Part shown: positions 52,972 to 61,237 of the stretch, piece by piece | Numbering within the stretch: the stretch's first letter is position 1 | How the letters are laid out: every line of letters starts with the position of its first letter | Assembly: GCF_017309955.1 (NCBI RefSeq) | Contig: NZ_CP021248.1 | Location: forward strand, 682,001 to 746,000 | Direction: 5' to 3' | Source of the DNA: Novosphingobium sp. KA1 | GTDB taxonomy: Bacteria > Pseudomonadota > Alphaproteobacteria > Sphingomonadales > Sphingomonadaceae | Length of the DNA stretch: 64,000 bases | The notes under the pieces: generated by a model | Told to the model about the DNA's origin: nothing | Seen by the model: only the letters and a program-made list of their open reading frames with translations | Database searches by the model: none | Position numbers and translations under genes: made by a program

Positions 52972-54078
52972 ATGGTGAAATGGACGCTCCTTGCGGGTAT
53001 CGCGCTGGCAAGCGAAGCCGGTGTTTCGGCCTCTGCCGAGCGCCACTACCGCGAAGCGGATTTCGCGCAGGTCGCCAAGTTCGATGCGCATGTCCATGCC
53101 AACGTCGACGATCCGCGTTTCCTTGATCTGGCGCGGCGCGATGGGTTCGAACTGCTGTCGATCAATGTCGATTACCCCGATTTTCCGCCACTTGCCCAGC
53201 AAGCGGCGATTGCCGGGTCGATGCGCAAGGCGGATCCGAAGGTGTTCCATTTCGCCACGACCTTTCCGATGGAGGGGTTCGGAACGCCCGGCTGGACCGA
53301 GCGTACCAACGCCCTGATCGATGCGGCCGTGGCACGCGGGGCCTTGGCTGTGAAGGTTTGGAAGAACATCGGCATGGTAGCCCGGGACGCCGATGGCAAG
53401 CGGGTATTCCTGGACGATCCGCGCTTCGATGGCGTCATCGCGCATCTCGAAGAGCGCGGAATTCCGCTCATCGCGCATCAGGCCGAGCCCAAGAACTGCT
53501 GGCTTCCGCTCGATCAAATGACGACCGACAACGACCGCAGCTACTTCCGCGAGCATCCCGAGTACTACATGTACCTCCATCCGGAGGAGCCGAGCTATGA
53601 GGCGCTGATGGCGGCGCGCGAACGGTTCGTGACGCGGCATCCGACGCTGGCGTTCGACGGGGCGCACATGGCCAGTCTGGAGTGGAGCGTCGACGAGCTG
53701 GCGCGGTTCTTCGATGCCCATCCCAAGGCCGTGGTGGATCTGGCTGCGCGGTTGTCCAATCTTCAGGTCCAGTCCAACGCGGATGTCGCCAAAGTGCGGG
53801 CCTTTTTCATCAAGTATCAGGACCGCATCCTCTACGGCACGGACCTGACCGATAGCCCGCCCGACCCGGCCGCGCGTGCCCAGAACCCACCGGCGACTGA
53901 CGATTTTCCGGGAGAGGTGGACAAAGTCTGGCGGGCCGACTGGCGCTATCTGGCGACGCCGCTGAGCCAGCGCGTCGATGCGATCAATGCCGATGCGGTG
54001 GGGCTGAACCTACCCAGCGACGTGATCGACAAGATCTACTGGAAGAACGCCAGAAAATTCTTCCAGATCAAAGCCTAA
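52972..54078 (+). CDS. Exported amidohydrolase (metal-dependent TIM-barrel hydrolase)
   Basis: A 368-residue protein with a signal peptide (WTLLAGIALASEAGVSA) and an amidohydrolase-2 type barrel: FDAHVHANV, VKVWKNIG, LIAHQAEP, LAFDGAHMAS and ILYGTDLTD give the metal and catalytic positions. The substrate is unknown; a deacetylase role for an amino sugar fits the neighbours but is only inference. ATG 52972 is used; an in-frame TTG at 52963 has a better-placed AGAGGG. It is divergent from the GH36 gene. Confidence 0.83.
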   Translation: MVKWTLLAGIALASEAGVSASAERHYREADFAQVAKFDAHVHANVDDPRFLDLARRDGFELLSINVDYPDFPPLAQQAAIAGSMRKADPKVFHFATTFPMEGFGTPGWTERTNALIDAAVARGALAVKVWKNIGMVARDADGKRVFLDDPRFDGVIAHLEERGIPLIAHQAEPKNCWLPLDQMTTDNDRSYFREHPEYYMYLHPEEPSYEALMAARERFVTRHPTLAFDGAHMASLEWSVDELARFFDAHPKAVVDLAARLSNLQVQSNADVAKVRAFFIKYQDRILYGTDLTDSPPDPAARAQNPPATDDFPGEVDKVWRADWRYLATPLSQRVDAINADAVGLNLPSDVIDKIYWKNARKFFQIKA

Positions 54079-54095
54079 AACGCGTCGAGAGGAAC

Positions 54096-54123
54096 CGCCG
54101 CCCCTTCTTGCGAGGGGGCGGCG
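54096..54123. terminator. Stem-loop between convergent genes
   Basis: CGCCGCCCC pairs with GGGGCGGCG around a ten-base loop. No T-tract follows. It lies between the convergent amidohydrolase and DeoR genes and may act as a bidirectional barrier. GGCACCTAAC-type short repeats follow at 54129-54165. Confidence 0.5.
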
Positions 54124-54184
54124 CTTGTCGGCACCTAACGGCACCTAACCATACCCTAACGCTACCTGAAGTGCGCCAAAGCGC

Positions 54185-54964
54185 TCACGCGCGGTGGAGG
54201 CGGAAGCCCAGGCGATCGGCGGCGGATTGCACCGCGTCTTCGTCGGTCGCATCGGTGACGAGGTCGTCGATCTCTTCCACATTGAGGATGCGGTGCAGGC
54301 AGACTTTGCCGAATTTCGAACGATCGGTCACCGCGATGACCTGTCGCGCTGCTTTCGCCATCTTTCGGTTCAGCATCGCTTCGGGTTCGTAATGCGTGGT
54401 GATGCCGCGCTCGAAATCGAAACCGTCCACGCCGAGGAACAGCTTGTCTACGTGCAGGTCGCTGAGCGCGCTTTCGGTTTGCGCGCCATAGAAGGCGCGG
54501 TTGCGGCGCCGCAGTGCGCCGCCCAGCATGACCACGCGGATGTGCTCCTTACGGGCCAGCGCGCACAGGATGTCGAGATCGTTGGTGAGGACGGTGATTT
54601 CCTCATCATCCGGCAGATGATGGGCGATCTGCAGCGTCGTGGTGCCGGAATCGAGTACCACCGAATCGCCGGGCCGAACCATGGCCGCCGCCATAGCGCC
54701 GATCCGCGACTTGGCATCGGGATTGGCCGCGCGTTTAGTCTCCAGCGGCGGCTCGGCGACTACATTGACGGCGTCGGCAGATATGGCCCCGCCGTAGGAG
54801 CGTTCGGCAACGCCCTTCCTCGCAAGGAAATGAAGGTCCTTGCGGATCGTTTGCATCGATACGCCATAGCGTTCGGAAAGATCCGTGACCTGCACGCTGC
54901 CGCGCTCCCGCACGAGTGCGCTGATTTCCTGCCGTCTGCGGCTCGTGTCCCGGGTAGCAACCAT
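54185..54964 (-). CDS. DeoR-family repressor, AgaR-like
   Basis: A 259-residue DeoR-type regulator. The N-terminal winged helix is RRRQEISALVRERGSVQVTDLSERYG-type (HTH in VSMQTIRKDLHFLARKG). The sugar-phosphate-binding domain has VVLDSGTTTLQIAHHL, ITVLTNDLDI, VMLGGALRR and DKLFLGVDGFD. AgaR of the amino-sugar pathway has this architecture, and TTTCGTTT repeats occur in the promoters around it. ATG 54964 with GGAG upstream is chosen over a TTG one codon earlier. Confidence 0.88.
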   Translation of the reverse strand: MVATRDTSRRRQEISALVRERGSVQVTDLSERYGVSMQTIRKDLHFLARKGVAERSYGGAISADAVNVVAEPPLETKRAANPDAKSRIGAMAAAMVRPGDSVVLDSGTTTLQIAHHLPDDEEITVLTNDLDILCALARKEHIRVVMLGGALRRRNRAFYGAQTESALSDLHVDKLFLGVDGFDFERGITTHYEPEAMLNRKMAKAARQVIAVTDRSKFGKVCLHRILNVEEIDDLVTDATDEDAVQSAADRLGFRLHRA

Positions 54965-55027
54965 CAAATTCTCCTGCCAGACACTGCATTATCAGCGCCG
55001 AAGCGCGGCGACAAACATTAAGATATG

Positions 55028-55047
55028 TTTCGTTTCGTTTCTGTTTG
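55028..55047. promoter_or_regulatory. AgaR-type operator upstream of the TonB receptor
   Basis: TTTCGTTTCGTTTCTGTTTG lies in the divergent spacer between the DeoR gene and the TonB receptor gene. It is the best match in the window to the TTTCRTTTYRTTT-type AgaR consensus. An inverted ATTTCGTTTTGG half-site follows at 55072-55083. Confidence 0.65.
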
Positions 55048-55157
55048 ACAGATATCGAACAACCAAGTTACCAAAACGAAATATAGTACGCCATGCCGAC
55101 GGGAATCACGCGATACCCCGGAGCGGACTACGGCGACATGACAAGGGGTATGGAAAC

Positions 55158-58028
55158 ATGACGGGACGTATCACCTGGCGCCACCCAGCGCTTGCCGGAG
55201 CCAGCACCATAGCGCTGCTCGCCGCCTCTCAAGCTCAGGCGCAAGATGGCGGGCCGAACGCCGCTGCCCCTGATGCGGCCACACTTTCCGATAGCGCGCA
55301 GGCCGCCGCAGATGCCGCCACTGCCGAGGCGATCGTGGTGCGCGGCGTACGTGGCAGCCTGCTGCGTTCGATCCAGGCCAAGCGCAATGCCGATACCATC
55401 GTCGATGCCATCTCATCGGAAGAACTGGGCAAGTTTCCCAATCGCAACGTTGCCGAGGCGCTTGCCAACATCCCCGGCGTCACCGTCGGTCGTGATGGAC
55501 GCGGGGAAGGGCGCTCGATCACGATCCGCGGCCTTGGCGAGAATTTTGCCATCACCACGCTCAACGGTCGAATCCTCCCGACCGACGGGCCGGACCGCTC
55601 TTTTGCATTCGATGTCCTCCCCTCCGAGATCATCTCGGGCGCCGAAGTGCAGAAGGCGGTCCGTGCGTCCGAACTGGAAGGCAGTATCGGCGGTAATGTC
55701 GATCTGCGTACCGCCCGTCCTCTCGATCGTCCCGGCCTCCATGCTTCTGGCGCAGTGGAAGGCCAGTACAACGATCTGGCGGACAAGGGGGGCTACAAGG
55801 TCAGCGGCGTCGTCAGCACTACTTTCGCCGATGACACGATGGGCCTGATGTTCGGCGTCAGCTACAACAAGTACAAGTTCCGTACCGACAATCTTGGCGA
55901 ATACTCGCTGGCCGACGGTACGGAGGCGGCTTACGGCATCGATTTCAATCGCGACGGCCGCGTCGATCCCGATGAGAATGGACCGGCCTACATCTGGCCG
56001 GACTACTACAGCGTTGGCACCGTGGTCGGTCAGCGCGAGCGCATCGGTTCGGCCGGATCGTTCCAGTGGAAGCCGTCCAGCGCGTTCGAACTGACGATCG
56101 ACGGCCTCTACAGCCGCTTCGATGTCAAACAGCACAACTACCGCTCTTCGAACTACCTCAATCCACTGGGGGACGATGGTTCGCCGCGATGGGATCCGGA
56201 TTCGATCAGCGTCGACAAGAACAACGTCGTCACCGGCTTTTCCATTAACGACTATACCGCCGAGGTGCTGACCACCGATGAGCCGCGCAAGAGCCAGACA
56301 TGGCAGATCGGCGCCCACATCGACTGGACGGCAAGCGATCGCCTGAAGTTCGCCTTCGACGGCTACGTTGGCAAGGCGCGGGACAATACCGGCGGCCAGA
56401 ACCGCTTCGTGGTGGCGGGCATCACCGGCGCCTCGGCCGATTTCGCGACGCGCAAAGGCGGGCTGCCGGATCTGGACATCACCATCCCCGGCGGCCGCAC
56501 ACTGGATGAGGCCACCAACGACGATTTCCGCGCCCACTATATCGGCATCCAGGGCCAGAACATCTCCGACCGTACGGAGGGCCTGAAGGGTGACGGCACC
56601 TTCGATGTGGACAGCGGCATATTCAAGTCGATCCAGTTCGGCGCGGCCTATACCAACCGCAAGAAGACCGTGGCGACGATCGACAACCAGTATACCAGTT
56701 CCTGCAACTTCTGCGGATATCCCTTTACCTTCGGGCAACTCGGCGCGGATGTGGTGCAGCCGGGCAGCGGTTCGATTCTTGGCAAGCTGGAGGGCGATTT
56801 CCCGCGCAATTTCCCGCGCTTCGATATCGACACCTACCTTTCCGCACTTTCCCGTGCGGAGAACAATCCGGCGATCCTCAACCCAAACAGCTGCCTGGAC
56901 GATACTGGCGCAACGATCCCGGGTTGTACGCTCTCCCCCTATCCCACGGGCTATGCGACGCAGGTGATCGAGGAAGACCTGCCCGCCTCCTATCGCATCA
57001 AGGAGCGGACCTGGGCAGGTTACCTGATGGCCAATCTGGAGGGTGAACGCTGGCGCGCGGACCTGGGCGTGCGTCTGGTTGCCACCAAGGTTTCCTCGGT
57101 CGGCTATGGCGCCAGCATCGCCAGCATCATCCCGCGCGCGGGCACGCAGGACAACGCGGTTACCTTCAACCCTGTAGAGCCGATCAATGGCGGCGGCGAC
57201 TATGTGCGCCTGCTGCCGGCGGCCAACTTCTCCTACGACCTGGCGGACGGGCTGCGCCTGCGTCTGGCCGCATCGCAGGCGATCTCGCGCCCCAGCTTCG
57301 GGGAACTCTCCCCCGCGAAGGACGCCACTTCGGCGCAGTCCGGCACCTACATCATCTATGATGCGGGCAACCCGAACCTGAAGCCGACCGAGGCCAACCA
57401 GCTTGACGTCAGCCTGGAATACTATCCGACCAACCGCCTCGCGCTGACGGCGGCGGCGTTCTACAAGCATATCACCAACTTCGTCTCGACAGTGCCGGTG
57501 GACGTGCAGATCACGCCGACCAGCCAGCCGGCAAACCAGCCGCAGAGCTATTCTTTCGTCGAATATCAGGTGATGAACGGCGACAGTGCGAACGTCTACG
57601 GGCTGGAAGTGGGCGGTCAATACTTCCTCGACAACGGTTTCGGCATCCAGGCGAACCTGACTTACAACCATTCGCGCGCGAAGACCGGTGGGCTCGTCAC
57701 CGACCTGCCCGGCGCGATTCCTTTCTCGGCCAATGCCAAGCTGTTTTACGAAAACCACGGCATCGGCGCGCAAGTGTCGTACAGCTATACGTCGCGCTAC
57801 ACTTACGCGCAGGCAGGCAGTCTTTCCTACCTGCCGGTGGAGGAAGATCCCTATCACGAGGTATCCGCCAGCATTTCCTACGATGTGACCGATAACGTCT
57901 CGGTCTATGTGCAGGGATCGAACCTGCTGGGATCGGCAATCAAGCGGTTCAACGAATACAGCAACCTGCCCAACTTTTATGAATACTCGGGCCGTTCGTT
58001 CTTCTTCGGCGTGCGCGCGCGCCTCTGA
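55158..58028 (+). CDS. TonB-dependent receptor, carbohydrate-uptake type
   Basis: A 956-residue receptor with signal peptide (STIALLAASQAQAQ), a TonB box-like EAIVVRGVRGSL and a plug of the type common in Xanthomonas/Caulobacter/sphingomonad sugar receptors (ISSEELGKFPNRNVAEALA, ITIRGLGENFAITTLNGR, LEGSIGGNVDLRTARP). The barrel ends SGRSFFFGVRARL. It is preceded by the AgaR-type operator and would import galactoside or amino-sugar oligosaccharides for the GH36 enzyme. Confidence 0.92.
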   Translation: MTGRITWRHPALAGASTIALLAASQAQAQDGGPNAAAPDAATLSDSAQAAADAATAEAIVVRGVRGSLLRSIQAKRNADTIVDAISSEELGKFPNRNVAEALANIPGVTVGRDGRGEGRSITIRGLGENFAITTLNGRILPTDGPDRSFAFDVLPSEIISGAEVQKAVRASELEGSIGGNVDLRTARPLDRPGLHASGAVEGQYNDLADKGGYKVSGVVSTTFADDTMGLMFGVSYNKYKFRTDNLGEYSLADGTEAAYGIDFNRDGRVDPDENGPAYIWPDYYSVGTVVGQRERIGSAGSFQWKPSSAFELTIDGLYSRFDVKQHNYRSSNYLNPLGDDGSPRWDPDSISVDKNNVVTGFSINDYTAEVLTTDEPRKSQTWQIGAHIDWTASDRLKFAFDGYVGKARDNTGGQNRFVVAGITGASADFATRKGGLPDLDITIPGGRTLDEATNDDFRAHYIGIQGQNISDRTEGLKGDGTFDVDSGIFKSIQFGAAYTNRKKTVATIDNQYTSSCNFCGYPFTFGQLGADVVQPGSGSILGKLEGDFPRNFPRFDIDTYLSALSRAENNPAILNPNSCLDDTGATIPGCTLSPYPTGYATQVIEEDLPASYRIKERTWAGYLMANLEGERWRADLGVRLVATKVSSVGYGASIASIIPRAGTQDNAVTFNPVEPINGGGDYVRLLPAANFSYDLADGLRLRLAASQAISRPSFGELSPAKDATSAQSGTYIIYDAGNPNLKPTEANQLDVSLEYYPTNRLALTAAAFYKHITNFVSTVPVDVQITPTSQPANQPQSYSFVEYQVMNGDSANVYGLEVGGQYFLDNGFGIQANLTYNHSRAKTGGLVTDLPGAIPFSANAKLFYENHGIGAQVSYSYTSRYTYAQAGSLSYLPVEEDPYHEVSASISYDVTDNVSVYVQGSNLLGSAIKRFNEYSNLPNFYEYSGRSFFFGVRARL

Positions 58029-58549
58029 CGCTTTCCGAAAGGGGCGTTCGATTTCGGCCGCGCGATGCAGTTCGTCCGCCTGAGATGATCGCCCCACTCA
58101 GGCATCGACCTGGCGTGCACTTACCCGCGAGAATTTGCATCTTAGTGGATTTTCGTCGAAATTCGTTACAGTTGACTGCATAAACGAAAGTTTGACATCG
58201 GCGAAAGCTTTTACTCGTCCAGTGGGAGTTATGTTGGCGATGCCAGATGAGGCGGGCAGCTGTTTTCGCGTTTTGCGTTAACGAAGGACAAGTTTCGAGG
58301 AAGGGGGTTGGCCTCCACTACTGCAGCTTTGTCGGCGGACTTCCTCGGCGGGGTAGGGCGGGATTGGCAGTTCGCGAACCTGCGAGAATCTCGCCTATCG
58401 AGGTACTCATGGCTGAACAACTTCAGACTGTTTGACTGCGGCAAAGCGGATGCCACGCCGAGATGCGGTGGTGCAGATACCCCTTGCACAAGGAATAGGG
58501 CGGCATGCCGCTTAGGGATGACCTGCCGTCCTATTCGCACAGCGCAGTC
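58029..58549. other. Intergenic, operator-like repeats, no supported gene
   Basis: TTTCGTCGAAATTCG (58151-58165) and AAACGAAAG (58182-58190) resemble the AgaR-type sites but no rightward gene follows. An open leftward frame at 58229-58540 is Arg/Pro-rich and lacks a good start signal, so I leave it out. Confidence 0.45.
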
Positions 58550-58825
58550 TTAGGCGTTCAACCTGTCCTTGATGGCCTTGGCCGGGGCGAACGTCAGCTT
58601 CTTCGAAGCTGCGATCTGGATGGTCTCGCCCGTCGAAGGATTGCGACCTTCGCGAGCTGCAGAGTCCTTCACTTTGAACTTTCCAAAGCCGTTCAACGAA
58701 ATTTCCTCGCCCGCAGTCGCTGCTTCGGCAATCGCTGCGAAAATCGCATCTACAGCCTTCTTTGCATCAACCTTCGTGACGCCAGCTTCCGCACCCAGCT
58801 TGTCGGCGAGGTCCGAATTGTTCAT
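58550..58825 (-). CDS. DNA-binding protein HU
   Basis: A 91-residue HU/IHF-family protein: MNNSDLADKLGAEAGVTKVDAKKAVDAI at the N-terminus (shown in part), ISLNGFGKFKV, REGRNPSTGETI and FAPAKAIKDRL. It binds and bends DNA non-specifically as a dimer. AGGAG precedes the ATG at 58825. It is monocistronic here. Confidence 0.95.
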   Translation of the reverse strand: MNNSDLADKLGAEAGVTKVDAKKAVDAIFAAIAEAATAGEEISLNGFGKFKVKDSAAREGRNPSTGETIQIAASKKLTFAPAKAIKDRLNA

Positions 58826-59004
58826 GGTCGTATTCTCCTGCTGTGGTGAGTGAATTCTGCGGAGAGAATTATAGCGAGCTACAAAGGTGAGCAATGACAT
58901 CCTGCCAACGCTTGTGTACAGTTCACCCGCGCTTTCTGGCTCGGCACAGCCTCACTGCGTATCATGATCGCTAGATCGCGGCAGTAAGCGAATGTCGGGA
59001 TGGG

Positions 59005-59169
59005 CTAAATCCAGCCCCCGGTACCATCTGAACGCTGCAAGGTCGCATCGAGCGCGGTCTGGAATATCTCGAAGTCGATCAGGTCATCCAGCTTTACCAG
59101 TGGATCGCCCACCGCTGACAAGGCTGCATGCCGCTCATCGTGTTCCAAAAAGCCGCGCTGCGCCGCCAA
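59005..59169 (-). pseudogene. IS5-family transposase N-terminal fragment
   Basis: The 54 codons read LAAQRGFLEHDERHAALSAV, GDPLVKLDDLIDFEIFQTAL and RSDGTGGWI-stop. This matches the N-terminal DUF772 start of IS5-family transposases (GDPL-L---IDFE-F), after which the frame diverges and stops. Only the first tenth of the gene remains. Confidence 0.7.
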
Positions 59170-59569
59170 TTCAACCCTCCATCGTTCATCTCGATGGAAT
59201 CATAATCCCGCGCTCACGGGAATAGGTAGGGCAGGGTGTCCAATTGGCACCACCCGTACTTCCATAAGCATTCATGACAAATGCTGAAACTCGTCAGGTT
59301 TCCATTGAACTCGATCGTGAAACATGTCAGCGCTGATCGGCTTGAGTATCCGGGGGCGGCTTTATGAATATCGTGTGTAGTGATCGGAGTGCTTTGCTTG
59401 CGATGTTTCGCGCGCAGCGCATCCGCCGACAGCGCCTTCTTGACGGCTAGTTAGCCGCTCACATCGCATTTTTCGGAATGCGTCACCCATGCTCAGGCAG
59501 ATGCGACCACGTGTCTGAGCGATCCTATCGTGGTTTGCTCGGCTTGGCGGATGGGCAGTCCTCGTTATC
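59170..59569. other. Intergenic upstream of the secretion operon
   Basis: No gene supported. Together with 58826-59004 it separates HU from the type I secretion operon. It must hold the operon promoter; no specific motif was recognised. Confidence 0.45.
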
Positions 59570-61237
59570 ATGTATCTTCGTATGTACGGCAAACTTGCGT
59601 TTGCCACAGTTCTGCTCGTGCCATTCCAGGGGCTCCATGCGGCTTCCGGGACGGACGAGCGCGCGTCCATCGCTTCGGCGGGATCCGACTTGCCAGTAAC
59701 GGCCGACGCCATGGCGACAGGTGAGCAGGAACCCGACGACAGTCTCGCGGCGGCCATCGTCCAGGCTTATGTCTCCAATCCATCACTTGCTGCAGCCCGC
59801 TACGATCTGCGCGCAACCGATGACGAACTCGGCCTCGCACTCGCCCGGGCACGGACCACCATCGATCTTCAGGTTTCGGGTCAATATGACCTGACGCTGC
59901 CGGGGCGTACGACGCAGGCCTCTCGACCCCTCGTCGACCGGCTCAACGATCCCAACATCGAGCGCAACAGCCTCGCCTCCAGCCTGATTGCCGAGCAACC
60001 TCTCTATACCGGAGGGCGGGTCAGCAGCGCCGTCGCCGGGGCTCGCGCGAGCATTGACGCGGGGAGAGAGGCCTTGCGCGGCGACGAAGGCGACATGCTG
60101 GTCAACCTGATCGCGGCGTACAGCGATGTGCGCCGAAACAACCGGGTCGTCGCCATCCGCAGGACCAACGTTGAAGTCCTCGGCAAGATGCTTGACGAGG
60201 TCGCTGCAAGGCGCGAGGCGGGTGAACTGACCCGCACCGATATCGCGCAGGCAGAAACCCAGCTTCAGGCGGCACAGGTCCAGCTTGACGGAGCATTTGC
60301 CGAGCTTGAATCCAGTCGCGCGACGTTTGCTGCTATCGTCGGGAGAGAGCCAGGTATCCTTGCGAAGCCTCCCGCGCTGCCGGGGTTGCCGCAGACGATC
60401 GATGACGCCTTCGCGGGCGCGGAAGAGTTTAATCCGGACCTTAAGCAAGCGATAGCACAGGATAAAGCGTCGGAGGCGCAGATCGCCGCAGCCAAAGCCG
60501 AAGGCCGACCCAGCCTGTCGCTGCAGGGCGTGGCCGGTACGAACGGCGAGGCCGTGCCATTCCACCGCCGCGACCAGGACGTGACTTTCACCGGGCGCGC
60601 CACACTGACCATCCCGTTGATCGCCGGGGGGCGTATACGCTCCATGGTGGCTCAGGCCCAAAACCGCGAAAGCGCCGATCGCCTGCGCATCATCGCAACC
60701 CGGCGGCAGGTGGCGCAGACGATCATCAATGCGTGGAACCAGTGGATCACGGCCGAACGCAACGTCGCAACCCAGAATGTCCAGTTGAAGGCTGCGCGGG
60801 TCTATTATGACGGCACATTCGAAGAATACCGTGAGGGCCTGCGCTCGACCTTTGACGTGCTCTACGCCCAGAATTCCCTGCGCGAAACGGAAATCGCCGT
60901 CCTGACGAGCGAGCGTGACAGCTATGTCGCGCAGGCCTACCTGCTTCGACAACTCGGCCGGCTAGAGGCGGGGCGCCTGGTCCAGGGTGCCGCGACCTAT
61001 GATCCCGTTGTCTATACCCGCAAGGCCGAGAACCGCAGCGGCGTACCATGGGGCGCCGCCGTGCGCGCCATAGACGGCATTGCCGCGCCCGGAGGCAAGT
61101 CCCAGCCACTCACAATGCCGGACCGCGCTGCGCCTGAACCCGGCCTCGCGCCTCCAACTTTTGCGCGCGAGCGCCCCCTCGCCACAAGCGCCCCCGCGAC
61201 CCCTGACCTGACCCTCGCGGCGGGGGCCAACCGATGA
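59570..61237 (+). CDS. TolC-family outer-membrane protein of a type I secretion system
   Basis: A 555-residue TolC-like protein. An N-terminal signal (FATVLLVPFQGLHAA) is followed by two repeats of outer-membrane efflux domain: LAAAIVQAYVSNPSLAAARYDLR..., LIAEQPLYTGGRVSSAVAGA, RTDIAQAETQLQAA, LTIPLIAGGRIRSMVAQAQN and YREGLRSTFDVLYAQNSLRE. The C-terminal ~80 residues are a Pro/Ala-rich tail. Its stop overlaps the HlyB-like start, so the three secretion genes form an operon. Confidence 0.92.
   Translation: MYLRMYGKLAFATVLLVPFQGLHAASGTDERASIASAGSDLPVTADAMATGEQEPDDSLAAAIVQAYVSNPSLAAARYDLRATDDELGLALARARTTIDLQVSGQYDLTLPGRTTQASRPLVDRLNDPNIERNSLASSLIAEQPLYTGGRVSSAVAGARASIDAGREALRGDEGDMLVNLIAAYSDVRRNNRVVAIRRTNVEVLGKMLDEVAARREAGELTRTDIAQAETQLQAAQVQLDGAFAELESSRATFAAIVGREPGILAKPPALPGLPQTIDDAFAGAEEFNPDLKQAIAQDKASEAQIAAAKAEGRPSLSLQGVAGTNGEAVPFHRRDQDVTFTGRATLTIPLIAGGRIRSMVAQAQNRESADRLRIIATRRQVAQTIINAWNQWITAERNVATQNVQLKAARVYYDGTFEEYREGLRSTFDVLYAQNSLRETEIAVLTSERDSYVAQAYLLRQLGRLEAGRLVQGAATYDPVVYTRKAENRSGVPWGAAVRAIDGIAAPGGKSQPLTMPDRAAPEPGLAPPTFARERPLATSAPATPDLTLAAGANR

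Noticed and set aside
55413..58097. Very long open frame antisense to the TonB receptor gene
   Set aside because: It is a composition artefact of the receptor's codon use; the receptor itself has signal peptide, plug and barrel motifs.
58229..58540. Leftward 103-residue open frame next to HU
   Set aside because: No start signal and an Arg/Pro/Ser-rich, domain-free sequence.
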